Source of the DNA: UBA5794 sp963714375
Lineage (GTDB): Bacteria > Actinomycetota > Acidimicrobiia > Spongiisociales > UBA5794
Length of the DNA: 64,000 nt
Assembly (NCBI GenBank): GCA_963714375.1
Contig: CAVQOG010000005.1
Coordinates: 62,001-126,000, forward strand
Reading direction: 5' to 3'
Numbering within the stretch: position 1 is the stretch's first letter; each line of letters begins with the position of its first letter. The position numbers were made by a program, and so were the translations under genes. Positions 25,397 through 35,800 of this stretch are shown here, one piece after another. Below the pieces are notes generated by a model, which was given only the letters and a program-made list of their open reading frames with translations, ran no database searches and was not told the origin of the DNA.

Positions 25397-26475
25397 TGCG
25401 GGTCGGTATCGCCGCCGCCGGATCAGGCGGCCACGTCTACCCCGCGCTTGCCGTGGCACAGGCACTCGTCACGATGGGTGTTGACATGGATGATGTTGTG
25501 TTCTTTGGTGGGAACCGGATGGAGGCAACCACGATTCCTGAAGCGGGATATCGATTCGTCGAACTTGACATCCACGGATTCAGGCGCTCAGTCTCCACCG
25601 ACAATCTGAAGCTCGCTCTCAAGGTACGGAAAGCAACGAAGGTGATCGAGACGGTCATCGACATGCTCAGCCTTGACGTGATGCTGGTATTTGGTGGCTA
25701 CATATCGGGACCAGCTGCTCAGGCGGCACGGCACAAATCCATTCCACTCGTCGTTCACGAGGCGAACGCAGTACCCGGTATGGCGAATCGGATGATTGCC
25801 AGACGAGCCGACCTTGTACTGATTGCTTCCGAGGAGGCGAAGGAGAAGCTCAAAGACGGCATTGTTGTTGGCAATCCGCTGCGGGCGTCATTCGACGGAT
25901 TCGATCGATCGCGCGATGGTGATGCAGCCCGCCATCGGTACGGTATCGGCCCCGGCACCGCGGTGCTTGGCATCGTTGGGGGAAGCCTTGGTGCATCGAA
26001 ACTCAACGACATCGCACGGACCATTGCTCGAACACCTGACCGTCCGTTTCACGTGCTCCATCTATGTGGCCCGTCTCACGGTGAGGAGCTCACTCGCCAA
26101 GCCGCGTCGATCGCCGACTGGACGGTTGTTCCCTTCGAAGACGACATGGTTCATTTCTATGCGGCGAGCGACCTGGTTATCTCCCGATCGGGTGCGCTCA
26201 CGGTCGCTGAGCTAGAGGAAACGGCTACGCCAGCGATTGTCGTCCCCCTATCGGCAGGTAACGGCTATCAGGAACGAAATGCGGCGGCTCTCGTTGCCAG
26301 CGGTGGTGCAGTGATGATGGATCAGGAAGACCCGGCCTCCATCGTTGATGCCGCATTCTCGCTCATGGCCGACCGACCCCGCCGTGCGGCGATGTCGGTC
26401 AATGCAGGACGAGTGGGATACCGACATGCCGCGACCGAGGTCGCCAAACGCGTCATGGAGGTGGCCGGTGGTTGA
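25396..26475 (+). CDS. murG: UDP-GlcNAc:undecaprenyl-PP-MurNAc-pentapeptide GlcNAc transferase MurG
   Basis: A protein of 359 residues, two Rossmann-like domains of the GT-B fold. The first G-loop is IAAAGSGGHVYPALAVAQAL, the central helix region has HEANAVPGMANRMIARRADLVL, and the C-domain has VGGSLGASKLNDIARTI and the UDP-sugar loop DLVISRSGALTVAELEETATPAIVVPL. It makes lipid II at the cytosolic membrane face. The ATG at 25396 overlaps the ftsW stop by one base; the longer in-frame extension lies within ftsW. Confidence 0.96.
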   Translation: MRVGIAAAGSGGHVYPALAVAQALVTMGVDMDDVVFFGGNRMEATTIPEAGYRFVELDIHGFRRSVSTDNLKLALKVRKATKVIETVIDMLSLDVMLVFGGYISGPAAQAARHKSIPLVVHEANAVPGMANRMIARRADLVLIASEEAKEKLKDGIVVGNPLRASFDGFDRSRDGDAARHRYGIGPGTAVLGIVGGSLGASKLNDIARTIARTPDRPFHVLHLCGPSHGEELTRQAASIADWTVVPFEDDMVHFYAASDLVISRSGALTVAELEETATPAIVVPLSAGNGYQERNAAALVASGGAVMMDQEDPASIVDAAFSLMADRPRRAAMSVNAGRVGYRHAATEVAKRVMEVAGG

Positions 26476-27832
26476 AGTCGCCATCCCCAACCGAATTCAT
26501 ATCGTGGGCGCCGGTGGTGCTGGCATGTCGGGACTTGCCAAGCTCCTGAGTCAGCGCGGCCACACCGTGTCAGGCTCCGACCTCAAGCCCGGACACATGC
26601 TGCAGGGGCTCGATGATGTGGGTGTCGAGACATGGGTCGGCCACAAACCTTCCCTGATGCACGATATTGCCCTTGTCGTTGCGTCCTCCGCCGTCCCAGA
26701 ATCGGATCCAGAGGTGTCCGAGGCGCGGCTTGCGGGTGCAAAGATATGGCGCAGGCCCACACTCCTCAACGCGTTGACGTCACAAATACCAACGACGGGC
26801 ATCGCGGGGACACATGGTAAGACAACATCGACGGCGCTGATGGTGACCGCCATGCGAGGGGTGGGTCTTGATCCGACCTTCCTGGTCGGAGGCCACATGA
26901 TCGGGCTCAATACGGGAGCACATCTTGGAGATCCATCACGCTTCGTGCTCGAAGCTGATGAAGCATTTGGGACATTTCGGCATCTTGTCCTCGATTCGGT
27001 CCTTGTCACAAACATTGAAGCGGACCACCTCGACTACTACGGAACTCTTGCTGGGCTCGAGGATGCATTCAGCCAGGTCGTAGGGGGCGTGTCAGGTCCA
27101 CGGGTCGGCTGTATTGACGACCCCGGTATCCGCCGACTGGCTCAAAGGGTCGATCTCACAACCTATGGCTTTGACAATGCCGCGGACTGGGTTGTTTCGG
27201 ATCTCTCTCATGCCGATGGATCATCGCGGTTTACCGTCTCGTCGTCTGATCGAACTCTTTCGGTCACGCTGCCCAAGCCGGGTGCACACCTCGCACTGAA
27301 CGCAACCGGCGTGATCGTGTTGCTCGACCTGCTCGGTGTCGACCCCGAGGCCGGTGCCGCGGCATTGTCCGACTTCAGAGGGGTCAGGCGGCGCTACGAG
27401 GTAACCGCGCGTGTCAGCGATATCACGGTTGTTGATGACTACGCACATCATCCAACGGAAGTGGATGCCACCATTGCGGCAGCACGACAAGGTACCGACG
27501 GAGCTGTCATTGCAGTGTTCCAGCCACATCGCTACACGAGGACTGCAGATCTTGCACCGCTCTTTGGGCGCCCACTTGCCGCCGCAGACAGGGTGTTTGT
27601 GACCGACGTGTACCCCGCAGGCGAACCGCCAATCATCGGCGTTTCGGGTCGGATTGTCGCCGAGGCAGTGGAAGCAGCGGGTGGGCGAGCCTCCTACGTC
27701 CCGAGAGTCGCAGATGTGGCAGAGCGAGTGGTCTCGGTTGCCAAGCCTGGCGATACCATTCTCCTGCTCGGTGCCGGGGACGTCAACACAGCAGCAATCG
27801 ACATCGTGTCGATTCTTGGTGGGCACGAATGA
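26468..27832 (+). CDS. murC: UDP-MurNAc:L-alanine ligase MurC
   Basis: A protein of 454 residues. IHIVGAGGAGMSGLAKLLSQRGH begins the N-terminal domain, the P-loop is IAGTHGKTTSTALMVTAM, with VLVTNIEADHLDYYG in the middle and VVDDYAHHPTEVDATIAAAR and VFQPHRYTRTADLAPLF in the C-domain. It adds L-alanine to UDP-MurNAc, the first committed amino acid step. GTG at 26468 overlaps the murG 3' end by 8 nt. The stop overlaps the murB ATG (ATGA). Confidence 0.96.
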   Translation: MVEVAIPNRIHIVGAGGAGMSGLAKLLSQRGHTVSGSDLKPGHMLQGLDDVGVETWVGHKPSLMHDIALVVASSAVPESDPEVSEARLAGAKIWRRPTLLNALTSQIPTTGIAGTHGKTTSTALMVTAMRGVGLDPTFLVGGHMIGLNTGAHLGDPSRFVLEADEAFGTFRHLVLDSVLVTNIEADHLDYYGTLAGLEDAFSQVVGGVSGPRVGCIDDPGIRRLAQRVDLTTYGFDNAADWVVSDLSHADGSSRFTVSSSDRTLSVTLPKPGAHLALNATGVIVLLDLLGVDPEAGAAALSDFRGVRRRYEVTARVSDITVVDDYAHHPTEVDATIAAARQGTDGAVIAVFQPHRYTRTADLAPLFGRPLAAADRVFVTDVYPAGEPPIIGVSGRIVAEAVEAAGGRASYVPRVADVAERVVSVAKPGDTILLLGAGDVNTAAIDIVSILGGHE

Positions 27833-28740
27833 CGAACCGTAGCTCGACCATTGACCACGATGCGGTTCGCTCCGGCGTCCTGCTCGCGCCTCTCACGACC
27901 TACAAGGTCGGAGGAGAAGCGAAATGGTTTGCTGAACCAAAGGACCTGGAGGATCTGCGTTCGATCCTCGAAGCAAAACCCTCCGACATGCCGATGGTCA
28001 TTCTTGGACGAGGGTCGAATGTCGTGGTATCCGACGATGGAATCGATGGATTGGTCCTGCGGCTCGGCCACGGCTTTTCCTCGCTCGAAATCCGCACCGA
28101 TGGAATCGTCGTGGCCGGAGGAGGGCTGCCTCTTCCCAAGCTTGCGCGGTCTGCAGCCGAGGCTGGACGGACGGGGCTCGGGTTCTACGTTGGCATCCCG
28201 GGGTCCGTCGGCGGGGGGGTAAGGATGAACGCCGGTGGCCACGGGTCGGACACAGCTGCTGTCCTGGCGTCGGCCGTGGTAGTTGATGCAGCGACAGGTG
28301 AGCTCACGAACCGATCATCGGAAGACCTCGGTCTCGGCTATCGCTCATCGAATCTTGCGGATTCTGACATTGTTGTCCAGGCTTCGTTCTCGACGGAGGA
28401 GGGCGATCGGGCAACCTTGATGGCCGAGTTGCGTGAGATCACAAGATGGCGCAAAGAGCACCAGCCTGGGGGAACGCTCAATGCAGGAAGCGTGTTCAAG
28501 AATCCCACCGATCGTGCCGCCGGTGAGATCATCGACTCCCTCGGTCTGAAGGGACTCGCGGTTGGACCGGTCCGTGTATCCGATATTCATGCCAACTTCA
28601 TGGTCGCCGAACCAGAAGCCAATGCCACGGACATTTGGGCATTCGTCCATAAGATCCAGCGAACTGTCCACGAGCGAACCGGGATCCTCCTCGAGCCTGA
28701 GGTCAAATTCCTGGGAGCTTTCTACGAGAATCGTGCCTGA
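27829..28740 (+). CDS. murB: UDP-N-acetylenolpyruvoylglucosamine reductase MurB
   Basis: A protein of 303 residues, in the size range of type II MurB. The FAD-binding half includes TYKVGGEAKWFAEP, VVILGRGSNVVVSDDGIDG-like residues and YVGIPGSVGGGVRMNAGGHGSD; the C-terminal half has the catalytic Ser region LNAGSVFKNP and the terminal Glu in GILLEPEVKFLG. It reduces the enolpyruvyl group to lactyl using NADPH, giving UDP-MurNAc. Overlaps murC by 4 nt and ftsQ by one base. Confidence 0.96.
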   Translation: MTNRSSTIDHDAVRSGVLLAPLTTYKVGGEAKWFAEPKDLEDLRSILEAKPSDMPMVILGRGSNVVVSDDGIDGLVLRLGHGFSSLEIRTDGIVVAGGGLPLPKLARSAAEAGRTGLGFYVGIPGSVGGGVRMNAGGHGSDTAAVLASAVVVDAATGELTNRSSEDLGLGYRSSNLADSDIVVQASFSTEEGDRATLMAELREITRWRKEHQPGGTLNAGSVFKNPTDRAAGEIIDSLGLKGLAVGPVRVSDIHANFMVAEPEANATDIWAFVHKIQRTVHERTGILLEPEVKFLGAFYENRA

Positions 28741-29507
28741 TGACTGTGATGGAACCGAAACTTGCGGAACGCCGGAAGAGCGTGAGCGAGGATCGCGCGC
28801 GCAGCCACCTCAAACGAATCCTGATCGTCATTGTCTTGTTGACTCTCGGCGTTGGCGCGATTTGGCTCGTACGGAGCCCCGTGCTTTCAATCCGCTCGGT
28901 AGAAGTCTCGGGATCCGAATTCTCGAACCCACAGGGTGCGATTGCTGATCTGGCAATGGGGCAAGGGACCCCGACCATCAACGTCGACGCGTCGGCTATC
29001 GAGGCCGCTATCGCAGCCGATCCATGGGTCAAAGACGTGAACGTCGTTGTGAACTGGCCAGGGAGTATCGCCGTATCTGTCGTCGAATACACGCCGTACG
29101 CGTCCGTTTTGGCCGCTGACCGCTGGGTAGCGGTTGCTGATGACGGTGCCGTCCTGAGCGTTGGTGACCCGCTCATGGGGTCCCCCCGGATCGACATCGA
29201 CACCGGACCGGTCTCGGCTGGATATCACATCACGAACCCCCTCATTATCGGAGCCATCCGCTTCTCCGCTGCATTGTCTCCCGAGTTGGCGAGCCAGATC
29301 GTCGTGCGTACCGACGGTGACGGTCTCGTTGCGACGCTGCTTGGACACGAGGTGGTCCTGGGGCGACCGGTCGACATGGAGGAGAAGGCCATAGTGTTCA
29401 TGTCGCTGATTGATGCCGGCATCGAATCGGGTTCGCAGGTCAACCTGATCGCTCCTTTGCGCCCCGCGTTGGCCAACCCTCAACCTCTACCTGAGCCTGA
29501 AGAATAG
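28740..29507 (+). CDS. ftsQ: Cell division protein FtsQ/DivIB
   Basis: A protein of 255 residues: charged cytosolic tail (about 1-28), one transmembrane helix (about 29-47), a POTRA domain starting SIRSVEVSGSEFSNPQGAI and a beta domain with ADPWVKDVNVVVNWPGSIAVSVVEYTPYA, the family signature. It recruits FtsL/FtsB and regulates the septal synthase. The start overlaps the murB stop (TGATG). A 57-bp gap follows before ftsZ, the longest between ftsQ and pgeF, and may contain an internal promoter; it contains only a weak 6-bp stem. Confidence 0.93.
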   Translation: MTVMEPKLAERRKSVSEDRARSHLKRILIVIVLLTLGVGAIWLVRSPVLSIRSVEVSGSEFSNPQGAIADLAMGQGTPTINVDASAIEAAIAADPWVKDVNVVVNWPGSIAVSVVEYTPYASVLAADRWVAVADDGAVLSVGDPLMGSPRIDIDTGPVSAGYHITNPLIIGAIRFSAALSPELASQIVVRTDGDGLVATLLGHEVVLGRPVDMEEKAIVFMSLIDAGIESGSQVNLIAPLRPALANPQPLPEPEE

Positions 29508-29564
29508 AGCCGTCGTGTACCTCAACCCAATGGCTAAGGTTGATCAACGCCTCCGGAGAGAGGG

Positions 29565-30650
29565 ATGGGTGTGATGGAGAACAGCGGACCAAACACGTAC
29601 CTTGCGGTAATCAAGGTCGTCGGTGTCGGAGGCGGCGGTGTCAATGCCGTGAACCGCATGATCGATCTCGGTGTCGGAGGCGTTGAGTTCATCGCGATCA
29701 ACACCGATGCACAGGCACTCCTCATGTCTGATGCCGATCTCAAGCTCGATATCGGTAGGGAGGCGACCCGTGGTCTCGGGGCTGGTGCCAACCCGGAGAT
29801 CGGACGCGAGGCAGCAGAAGCGCATCGCGATGAGATTGAGGATGCGCTCGAAGGCTCGGACATGGTGTTCATCACCGCCGGAGAGGGTGGTGGCACAGGA
29901 ACGGGAGCCGCACCCATCGTTGCCGAGGTGGCGCGATCGATCGGTGCCCTCACGGTGGGTGTCGTGACGCGCCCATTCGGGTTCGAAGGACGTAGACGAT
30001 CCGTGCAGGCCGAGCAAGGCATCCAGGCACTCAAGGCAGCGGTCGATACCCTCATCATCATTCCCAACCAGAAGCTTCTCGAGATCGCCGACGAAACGAC
30101 CCCGATCACTGACGCTTTCCAAATGGCGGATGAGGTTCTGACAGCCGGCGTGCGAGGAATCACGGAGTTGATCACGACTCCCGGACTCATCAACGTCGAC
30201 TTCGCCGATGTCAAGACGGTTATGTCCGATGCAGGTTCAGCTGTCATGGGGATCGGAACATCGACGGGTGACAACAGAGCTCATCAAGCCGCTGAAAAGG
30301 CCATTTCAAGCCCACTCCTTGAATCCTCAATGGAAGGCGCCCGTGGTGTGCTGCTTTCCATCGCGGGTCCACGCGACATGTCACTCCACGAGGTAAACGA
30401 GGCAGCGACACTGATCGCCGGTCATTCCGATGCTGATGCGAACATCATTTTTGGGGCAGTACTGGACGAGACCCTTGGCGATGAGATGCGTGTCACTGTG
30501 ATCGCGGCAGGGTTTGACCGCAAGGGTGGATTCTCGACACAGTCATCACAAACGAGATCTGATCGACCGTCACTCCTTGATGGTATTGGGGATGAGATGG
30601 GCGATGCGGGGGATGACACGCTCGACATCCCAGGATTCGTCAAGGGATGA
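29565..30650 (+). CDS. ftsZ: Cell division GTPase FtsZ
   Basis: A protein of 361 residues. The tubulin signature GGGTGTGAAPIVAEVAR, the N-terminal VIKVVGVGGGGVNAVNRMI, the T7 loop INVDFADVKTVMSDAG and the conserved C-terminal peptide DDTLDIPGFVKG are all present; the C-terminal linker is short. It polymerises at midcell to form the Z ring. ftsA is absent; SepF encoded downstream would tether the ring, as in other actinobacteria. GGAGAG precedes the ATG at 29565; ATG 29574 is an alternative. Confidence 0.97.
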   Translation: MGVMENSGPNTYLAVIKVVGVGGGGVNAVNRMIDLGVGGVEFIAINTDAQALLMSDADLKLDIGREATRGLGAGANPEIGREAAEAHRDEIEDALEGSDMVFITAGEGGGTGTGAAPIVAEVARSIGALTVGVVTRPFGFEGRRRSVQAEQGIQALKAAVDTLIIIPNQKLLEIADETTPITDAFQMADEVLTAGVRGITELITTPGLINVDFADVKTVMSDAGSAVMGIGTSTGDNRAHQAAEKAISSPLLESSMEGARGVLLSIAGPRDMSLHEVNEAATLIAGHSDADANIIFGAVLDETLGDEMRVTVIAAGFDRKGGFSTQSSQTRSDRPSLLDGIGDEMGDAGDDTLDIPGFVKG

Positions 30651-31276
30651 TTCTCACTCCCGGGGTTCCGGGGGTCGCATTCGGAACAATCACTGATGGT
30701 GATGGACGCACCGATGGGGATGCCCGTGAAACAATTGCAACCCAGCTTGGGATATCCGTCGACTGGGCGCTGATGAGCCAGGTCCATGGCAACCGCGTCG
30801 TGTCCGTTTCCGCTCCAGGTTCGGTCGGAGAGGCAGATGGTCTTGCCACAGACACTCCCATGCTCGCCCTCGTTGCAGCCACAGCGGACTGCGTTCCGGT
30901 TGGTCTCGTTGGGAACCACAGCGTCGCGGTGGTTCACGCCGGATGGCGCGGAGTGGCAAGTCGGATCATTGACAAGGCAATCAACGCGATCGCTGGATTC
31001 CAGGACCGCCCACACACCGCGGTGATTGGCCCTCACATCGGCTCATGTTGCTACGAGGTCGGCGACGATGTCGTCGATGCCATTGGTGGTCACGTATCGA
31101 CCAGCACGTGGGGAACGCAGAGCGTGGACCTTGGTGCAGCGATCCTTGACCAACTCGGTGGCATCAAGACTGTGCGAGTCGGTGGGTGCACGAGAGACGA
31201 CCCTCGGTTTGCATCTCACCGCGAGAATGGAACCACGAAACGCCAGATTGCGGTGGTATGGATTCCACAAACCTGA
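30647..31276 (+). CDS. pgeF: Peptidoglycan editing factor PgeF (YfiH/YlmD, laccase-domain family)
   Basis: A protein of 209 residues of the CNF1/YfiH-like fold. Conserved motifs are MSQVHGNRVV, TADCVPVGL, VVHAGWRGVASRIID and IGPHIGSCCYEVG, which contribute the zinc/copper-site His and Cys residues. In E. coli the homologue prevents misincorporation of L-Ser in place of L-Ala in muropeptides; older annotations call it polyphenol oxidase. Overlaps ftsZ by 4 nt and yggS by 19 nt. Confidence 0.92.
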   Translation: MILTPGVPGVAFGTITDGDGRTDGDARETIATQLGISVDWALMSQVHGNRVVSVSAPGSVGEADGLATDTPMLALVAATADCVPVGLVGNHSVAVVHAGWRGVASRIIDKAINAIAGFQDRPHTAVIGPHIGSCCYEVGDDVVDAIGGHVSTSTWGTQSVDLGAAILDQLGGIKTVRVGGCTRDDPRFASHRENGTTKRQIAVVWIPQT

Positions 31277-31932
31277 CCGAAGTACTCGATCGTATCAAGG
31301 ATGCGGCTGCCACCAGCGGCCGATCCGAGGACGCCATCACGCTTGTTGCCGTCTCGAAAGGTCGCCCGGACTCCTGCGTGCTCGACGTCTACCGTCAGGG
31401 TCACCGCACATTTGGAGAGAACCGGCAACAGGGGCTCGCGTCGCGCGTTGAAGCCAACCTGCCACCCGACATCTCATGGCACTTCATCGGACCACTCCAG
31501 GGACGAAAGGCACGCTATGTGTCTGAGCACGTCTCATTGCTCCACTCATTCGATCGGCTCGATCTCATCAGACGCTGGGACCACAGCGAAACTCCCGTCC
31601 TGCTCCAGTTCAACATGGCTGGTGAACAACAAAAGGGCGGATTTGTCCCTGAGGATGCAGATCGAGTCCTCAATGAGGTCTTGGCGGCCGGGATCGCCGT
31701 ACGAGGAGTCATGGCCATTCCTCCAGCGGTTGATGATCCGAACGAGGCGAGGAGATGGTTCGCCGGTTTGAAGTCCGTTTTCGACCGACTTCGCAGTGTG
31801 TCGTCCGAGATTGACACCCTCTCGATGGGGATGTCAAACGACTACGAGGTCGCAATCGAGGAGGGTGCTACGACGGTGCGCGTCGGAACCGCTATCTTTG
31901 GGCCAATACAGATCTCTGAACGGAACGGGTAA
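31258..31932 (+). CDS. YggS family PLP-binding homeostasis protein
   Basis: A protein of 224 residues with an alanine-racemase-like TIM barrel. The PLP lysine is in ITLVAVSKGRP, followed by GHRTFGENRQQ, WHFIGPLQGRKAR, and the phosphate-binding end SMGMSNDYEVAIEEGATTVRVGTAIFG. These proteins manage pyridoxal phosphate and amino/keto acid balance rather than being true racemases. ATG at 31258 opens at the family N-terminus within the end of pgeF. Commonly placed between pgeF and sepF in actinobacteria. Confidence 0.93.
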   Translation: MDSTNLTEVLDRIKDAAATSGRSEDAITLVAVSKGRPDSCVLDVYRQGHRTFGENRQQGLASRVEANLPPDISWHFIGPLQGRKARYVSEHVSLLHSFDRLDLIRRWDHSETPVLLQFNMAGEQQKGGFVPEDADRVLNEVLAAGIAVRGVMAIPPAVDDPNEARRWFAGLKSVFDRLRSVSSEIDTLSMGMSNDYEVAIEEGATTVRVGTAIFGPIQISERNG

Positions 31933-31938
31933 GTCACG

Positions 31939-32565
31939 ATGGCGACACTTTGGAACAAGACGCTCTTCTACCTTGGTCTCGTCGACGAGGACAGCCAGGG
32001 TGCCGAGCAACACGACGGATCTGCCGGATCGGTGCATCCGATCGATGCACCACCGCCAGCCGAGACACAGTTCCAGGCCCAGCCTCAGCCTCACCCCGGG
32101 TCACAACAGGGCTCAGCAACCGCTTCGGTAAGACCGCCGGGTGCTCTGGCCGGGCGACGGGTCGAACCACCGTCTGCGACACGACGGACCACATCGTCGG
32201 ATCCAAGGCACGCAGAGGCCGGTCTCTACGTCTATCCAACCCTCGGCGACGCGCCAACGACTGAGATGTCAGCACGGCGGATGGAGCCTGAGTCCCAGAT
32301 CATCGTCGCACGGAACTTCTCTGACGCCCAGGCCCTCGCAGACGCGATTCGAGGCGACAGGGCAGTGGTGCTTGATCTTCGGTCAACCGAGCCCGAGATG
32401 GTCCGCAGGATCGTCGACTTCGCATCCGGCTTGACGTACGCACTGGACGGCAAGATGTCCAAGACGGCACAGGGAGTCATTCTTGTAACGCCGAGCGGCG
32501 TTGTTCTTGGTGTTGCAGAACAGGAACGACTCGCCAGACTCGGACTGTTCGGGGTCGATCAGTAG
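31939..32565 (+). CDS. sepF: Cell division protein SepF
   Basis: A protein of 208 residues. The N-terminal amphipathic helix (MATLWNKTLFYLGLVDE) would bind membrane, a proline/glutamine-rich disordered linker (about 18-110) follows, and the C-terminal SepF domain includes IIVARNFSDAQALADAIRGD and FASGLTYALDGKMSKTAQGVILVTPSGV. SepF anchors FtsZ to the membrane in organisms lacking FtsA. It lies 6 bp after yggS and one base before yggT. Confidence 0.95.
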   Translation: MATLWNKTLFYLGLVDEDSQGAEQHDGSAGSVHPIDAPPPAETQFQAQPQPHPGSQQGSATASVRPPGALAGRRVEPPSATRRTTSSDPRHAEAGLYVYPTLGDAPTTEMSARRMEPESQIIVARNFSDAQALADAIRGDRAVVLDLRSTEPEMVRRIVDFASGLTYALDGKMSKTAQGVILVTPSGVVLGVAEQERLARLGLFGVDQ

Positions 32566-32566
32566 C

Positions 32567-32839
32567 GTGGAATTCGTCTACTGGGTCGCGAATCTTCTCA
32601 CCCTTGCACTGATCGTTTGGATCGTTCTGTCATACATCGTCCTCTTTGGGCGAGTTGCATTCGATCACCCTGTCCGCAAGCTGTACGAATTTTTCAACCG
32701 GATCATTGATCCCATGCTGAGACCCATTCGAGCGGTCATCCCACCGGTCAGAGTCGGCGGCGCTTCCCTCGACCTGTCTCCAATCGTTCTGATCTTCGCA
32801 ATCCGCTTCATCCCGATCATTCTGGACTTCTTCATCTAG
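32567..32839 (+). CDS. YggT family membrane protein
   Basis: A protein of 90 residues with two transmembrane helices and the conserved loop FFNRIIDPMLRPIRAVIPPV followed by DLSPIVLIFAIRFI, the YggT signature. The role is not settled; it is linked to division and osmotic phenotypes in other bacteria. GTG at 32567 sits one base after the sepF stop. In many actinobacteria wag31 (divIVA) comes next; here the next gene is ileS on the opposite strand, only 6 bp away, so the operon ends here. Confidence 0.9.
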   Translation: MEFVYWVANLLTLALIVWIVLSYIVLFGRVAFDHPVRKLYEFFNRIIDPMLRPIRAVIPPVRVGGASLDLSPIVLIFAIRFIPIILDFFI

Positions 32840-32845
32840 GGCCGA

Positions 32846-35800
32846 CTAGCGGTCTGACAGACCACTCGGACGAACCAGAAGCTCCACGGTTGCATCGCCG
32901 AGATCGAGGACGACCCCTTCCGAATCGATGGTTACGGATCGATCAATGACATCGGCGAGTACCTCCCCACCAATGAGAGCGGAATGGGTCGTGAAGGCTT
33001 CAGCGACATCGGTGCTGTCCGTCGTGTACGCAACAACGATGTGGTCAGTGACGTCGAGATCGAGGTCTCTACGCATGCCCTGAATCCTGTTGACGAGCTC
33101 GCGGGCGAGACCTTCGATACGAAGGGTTCGGTCGACGGCACAGTCGAGCGCGACGGAGAGTGACCCTTCGGAGGCAACCACCGTTCCGTCGCGGGGCGTT
33201 CGTTCAACGACGATGTCGGCGTCGGTGATGGTGAACTGGCCGACGGTTGCAGCCTTCCCATCCATGACGGAGGCAATCGTCGCGTGGTCAAGGGATGCAA
33301 TGGCTGTAGCCACCGCCTTGGTTTCCTTGCCGTAGCGGGGGCCGAGCACCTTGAAGTCTGCCTTGGCAGACAGATCAATCAAACCGGCCTCATCCTCGTG
33401 GACATCGACGGACTTCACGTTGAGTTCTTCAGCGATGAGCTGTGCATGCTCATGCACCGCAGCGCGTTCATGTGGCGTCCGGGTTACGATCGTGACCCTT
33501 GCGAGCGGCTGTCTGACGCGGAGATTCTCCCGCTTGCGCAGACCTCTCCCGAGATTCACAACCGATCGTGCGGTTTCCATCGAACGTTCAAGCTCGACGT
33601 CAATGGCGGATTGGTCCGCAGTCGGATAGTCGGTGTGATGGATGCTTACGGGAGCATCGGGTTTCATGGGTCTGACGAGACCCTGATAGATCTCCTCCGC
33701 GACGAACGGCAGAATGGGGGAGGCAACCGAGGCGAACGTCGTGAGCGTCTCGTACAAGGTTGCGAACGCGGCAAGCTTGTCGCTGTCATCGTCAGCACCG
33801 CGATGAGCCCAGAAGCGCCGTCTACTTCTTCGGATGTACCAATTGGTCAGATCGCCGACAAATCCGATGATGGGAGGTACGACTGAGAACAACCGATACG
33901 CCTCCATCTCGGTGTTGACGGATGCGATGAGACTCTGGAGGACCGAAATGACCCAACGGTCAATCTCTGGTCGCTCAGCAAGTGGTGGAGCTGAAGAAAG
34001 GTCGTCGGGTGTGATGTTGTCGGCATCGGCATATGTCGAGAAAAACGAATACGCGTTCCAGAGCGGGAGTAACACGGTTCGAACAACGTCTCTCACCCCG
34101 TCCTCAGCAAACCGGAGCGGTTCGCCTCGCACGACGGGGGAGTTGATGAGGTAGGCGCGGAGGGCGTCGGCCCCGAATGCGTCGATGACGTGGGAGGGGT
34201 CCGGATAGTTCTTGAGCGACTTGGACATCTTCCGTCCGTCCTCAGCCAGGATCATGCCGGTGACGACGCAGTTCTGGAAGGGTGCCTGATCCATGATCGC
34301 GGTCGAAAGCACCAACAAGGTATAGAACCAACCACGGGTCTGATCGAGGCCCTCTGCTATGAAATCGGCTGGAAACCGCTCCTCAAATCGAGTCTTGTTC
34401 TCGAACGGATAGTGAATCTGGGCATAGGGCATCGAACCGCTCTCGAACCAGCAGTCGAGAACCTCAGGCACTCGAACCATCGTTCCGCCACATGCCGAGC
34501 ATGCCCATGTGACCTTGTCGACGATGTGCTTGTGGAGATCATCGACCATGACGCCCGACAGACCCTCGAGTTGCTTCCGAGACGAAACACAGACCTGCTC
34601 ATCGCACGCGTCGCACTGCCAAACAGGAATACACGAACCCCAATATCGATTCCGACTGATCGCCCAGTCCCGTGCCCCTTCGAGCCAATTGCCGAAACGT
34701 TTCGCGCCGACTGCTTCAGGGACCCACCGGATGTCCTTGTTGACCTCAACCATCCGATCCCGAAACTGCTCAACCGCGACGAACCATGTTGGAATCGCTT
34801 TGTAGATCAGAGGCGTACCTGTCCGCCAGCAGAACGGGTATGAGTGGTTGATTGTTGCTCGGTTGAAGAGCTTTCCGGACTCCTTGAGAAGTTCGATCAG
34901 GCGATCATCAGCATCCTTGACGTTGATGCCTTCAACCTCGGGAACCTCGTGGGTGAAACGCGCTTCGGCATCAACCGGGTCAACGATCGCGTCGATACCA
35001 GCCTCGGACAGGGCGATGAAGTCAGCCTCACCGTACGCAGGGGCCATGTGGCCAATCCCTGTTCCCTCACCAGAGGTGATCTCGGATGATGCGATCACCA
35101 CGAAGGCACCGTTGGCGCGCTCGCCGAGGAAGAAGTCGAATGGCGGGGCATAGGAGACACCAACAAGATCAGATCCAACGGCGGTGCCCACGACGGTAGC
35201 GCCGTCGCCAAATATGGACTCCAAACGCTCAGCACCGACCCAGTAGGTTCCGCTTCGATCCGGGTGTGTCACTCGAACATAGGAGATGTCGGCACCGACA
35301 GCGATGGCAAGGTTGCTCGGTAGGGTCCACGGCGTGGTCGTCCAGATGAGGAGCTTGTCTCCCCGCTCGGCAGGTCCCATGCCGTCGATCACGTCAAGAG
35401 AAACCGTGATGGCGGGATCATCGACGTCGCGGTAATCGAGGTTTGCTTCGAAGTTCGATAGGGGCGTTGTTGCACCGTACGAGTACGGAAGGACTTTGAA
35501 GTCCTGGTACACGAGACCGCGTTCCCAGAGTTGACCGAAGACCCACCACACGCTCTCCATGAAGTCGACGTCCATGGTTTTGTAGTCGTCGTCAAAGTCG
35601 ACCCATCGCCCGATCCGCGATGTGATGTCGTACCAGTCCTCCGTCGTGGTGTTGACCATCGAGCGGCATGCCTCGTTGAATGTGTCGACACCGAGATCCT
35701 GGATTTCAAGCGGACCCGAAACACCGAGCTGCTTCTCCACCTCCATCTCGATCGGCAAACCGTGGGTGTCCCAACCGAATCTGCGTTCGACGCGGTAGCC

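Noticed and set aside
32868..32880. Hairpin GGTC..GACC at the ileS 3' end as a bidirectional terminator
   Set aside because: The stem is only four pairs, lies within coding sequence and has no T-run.
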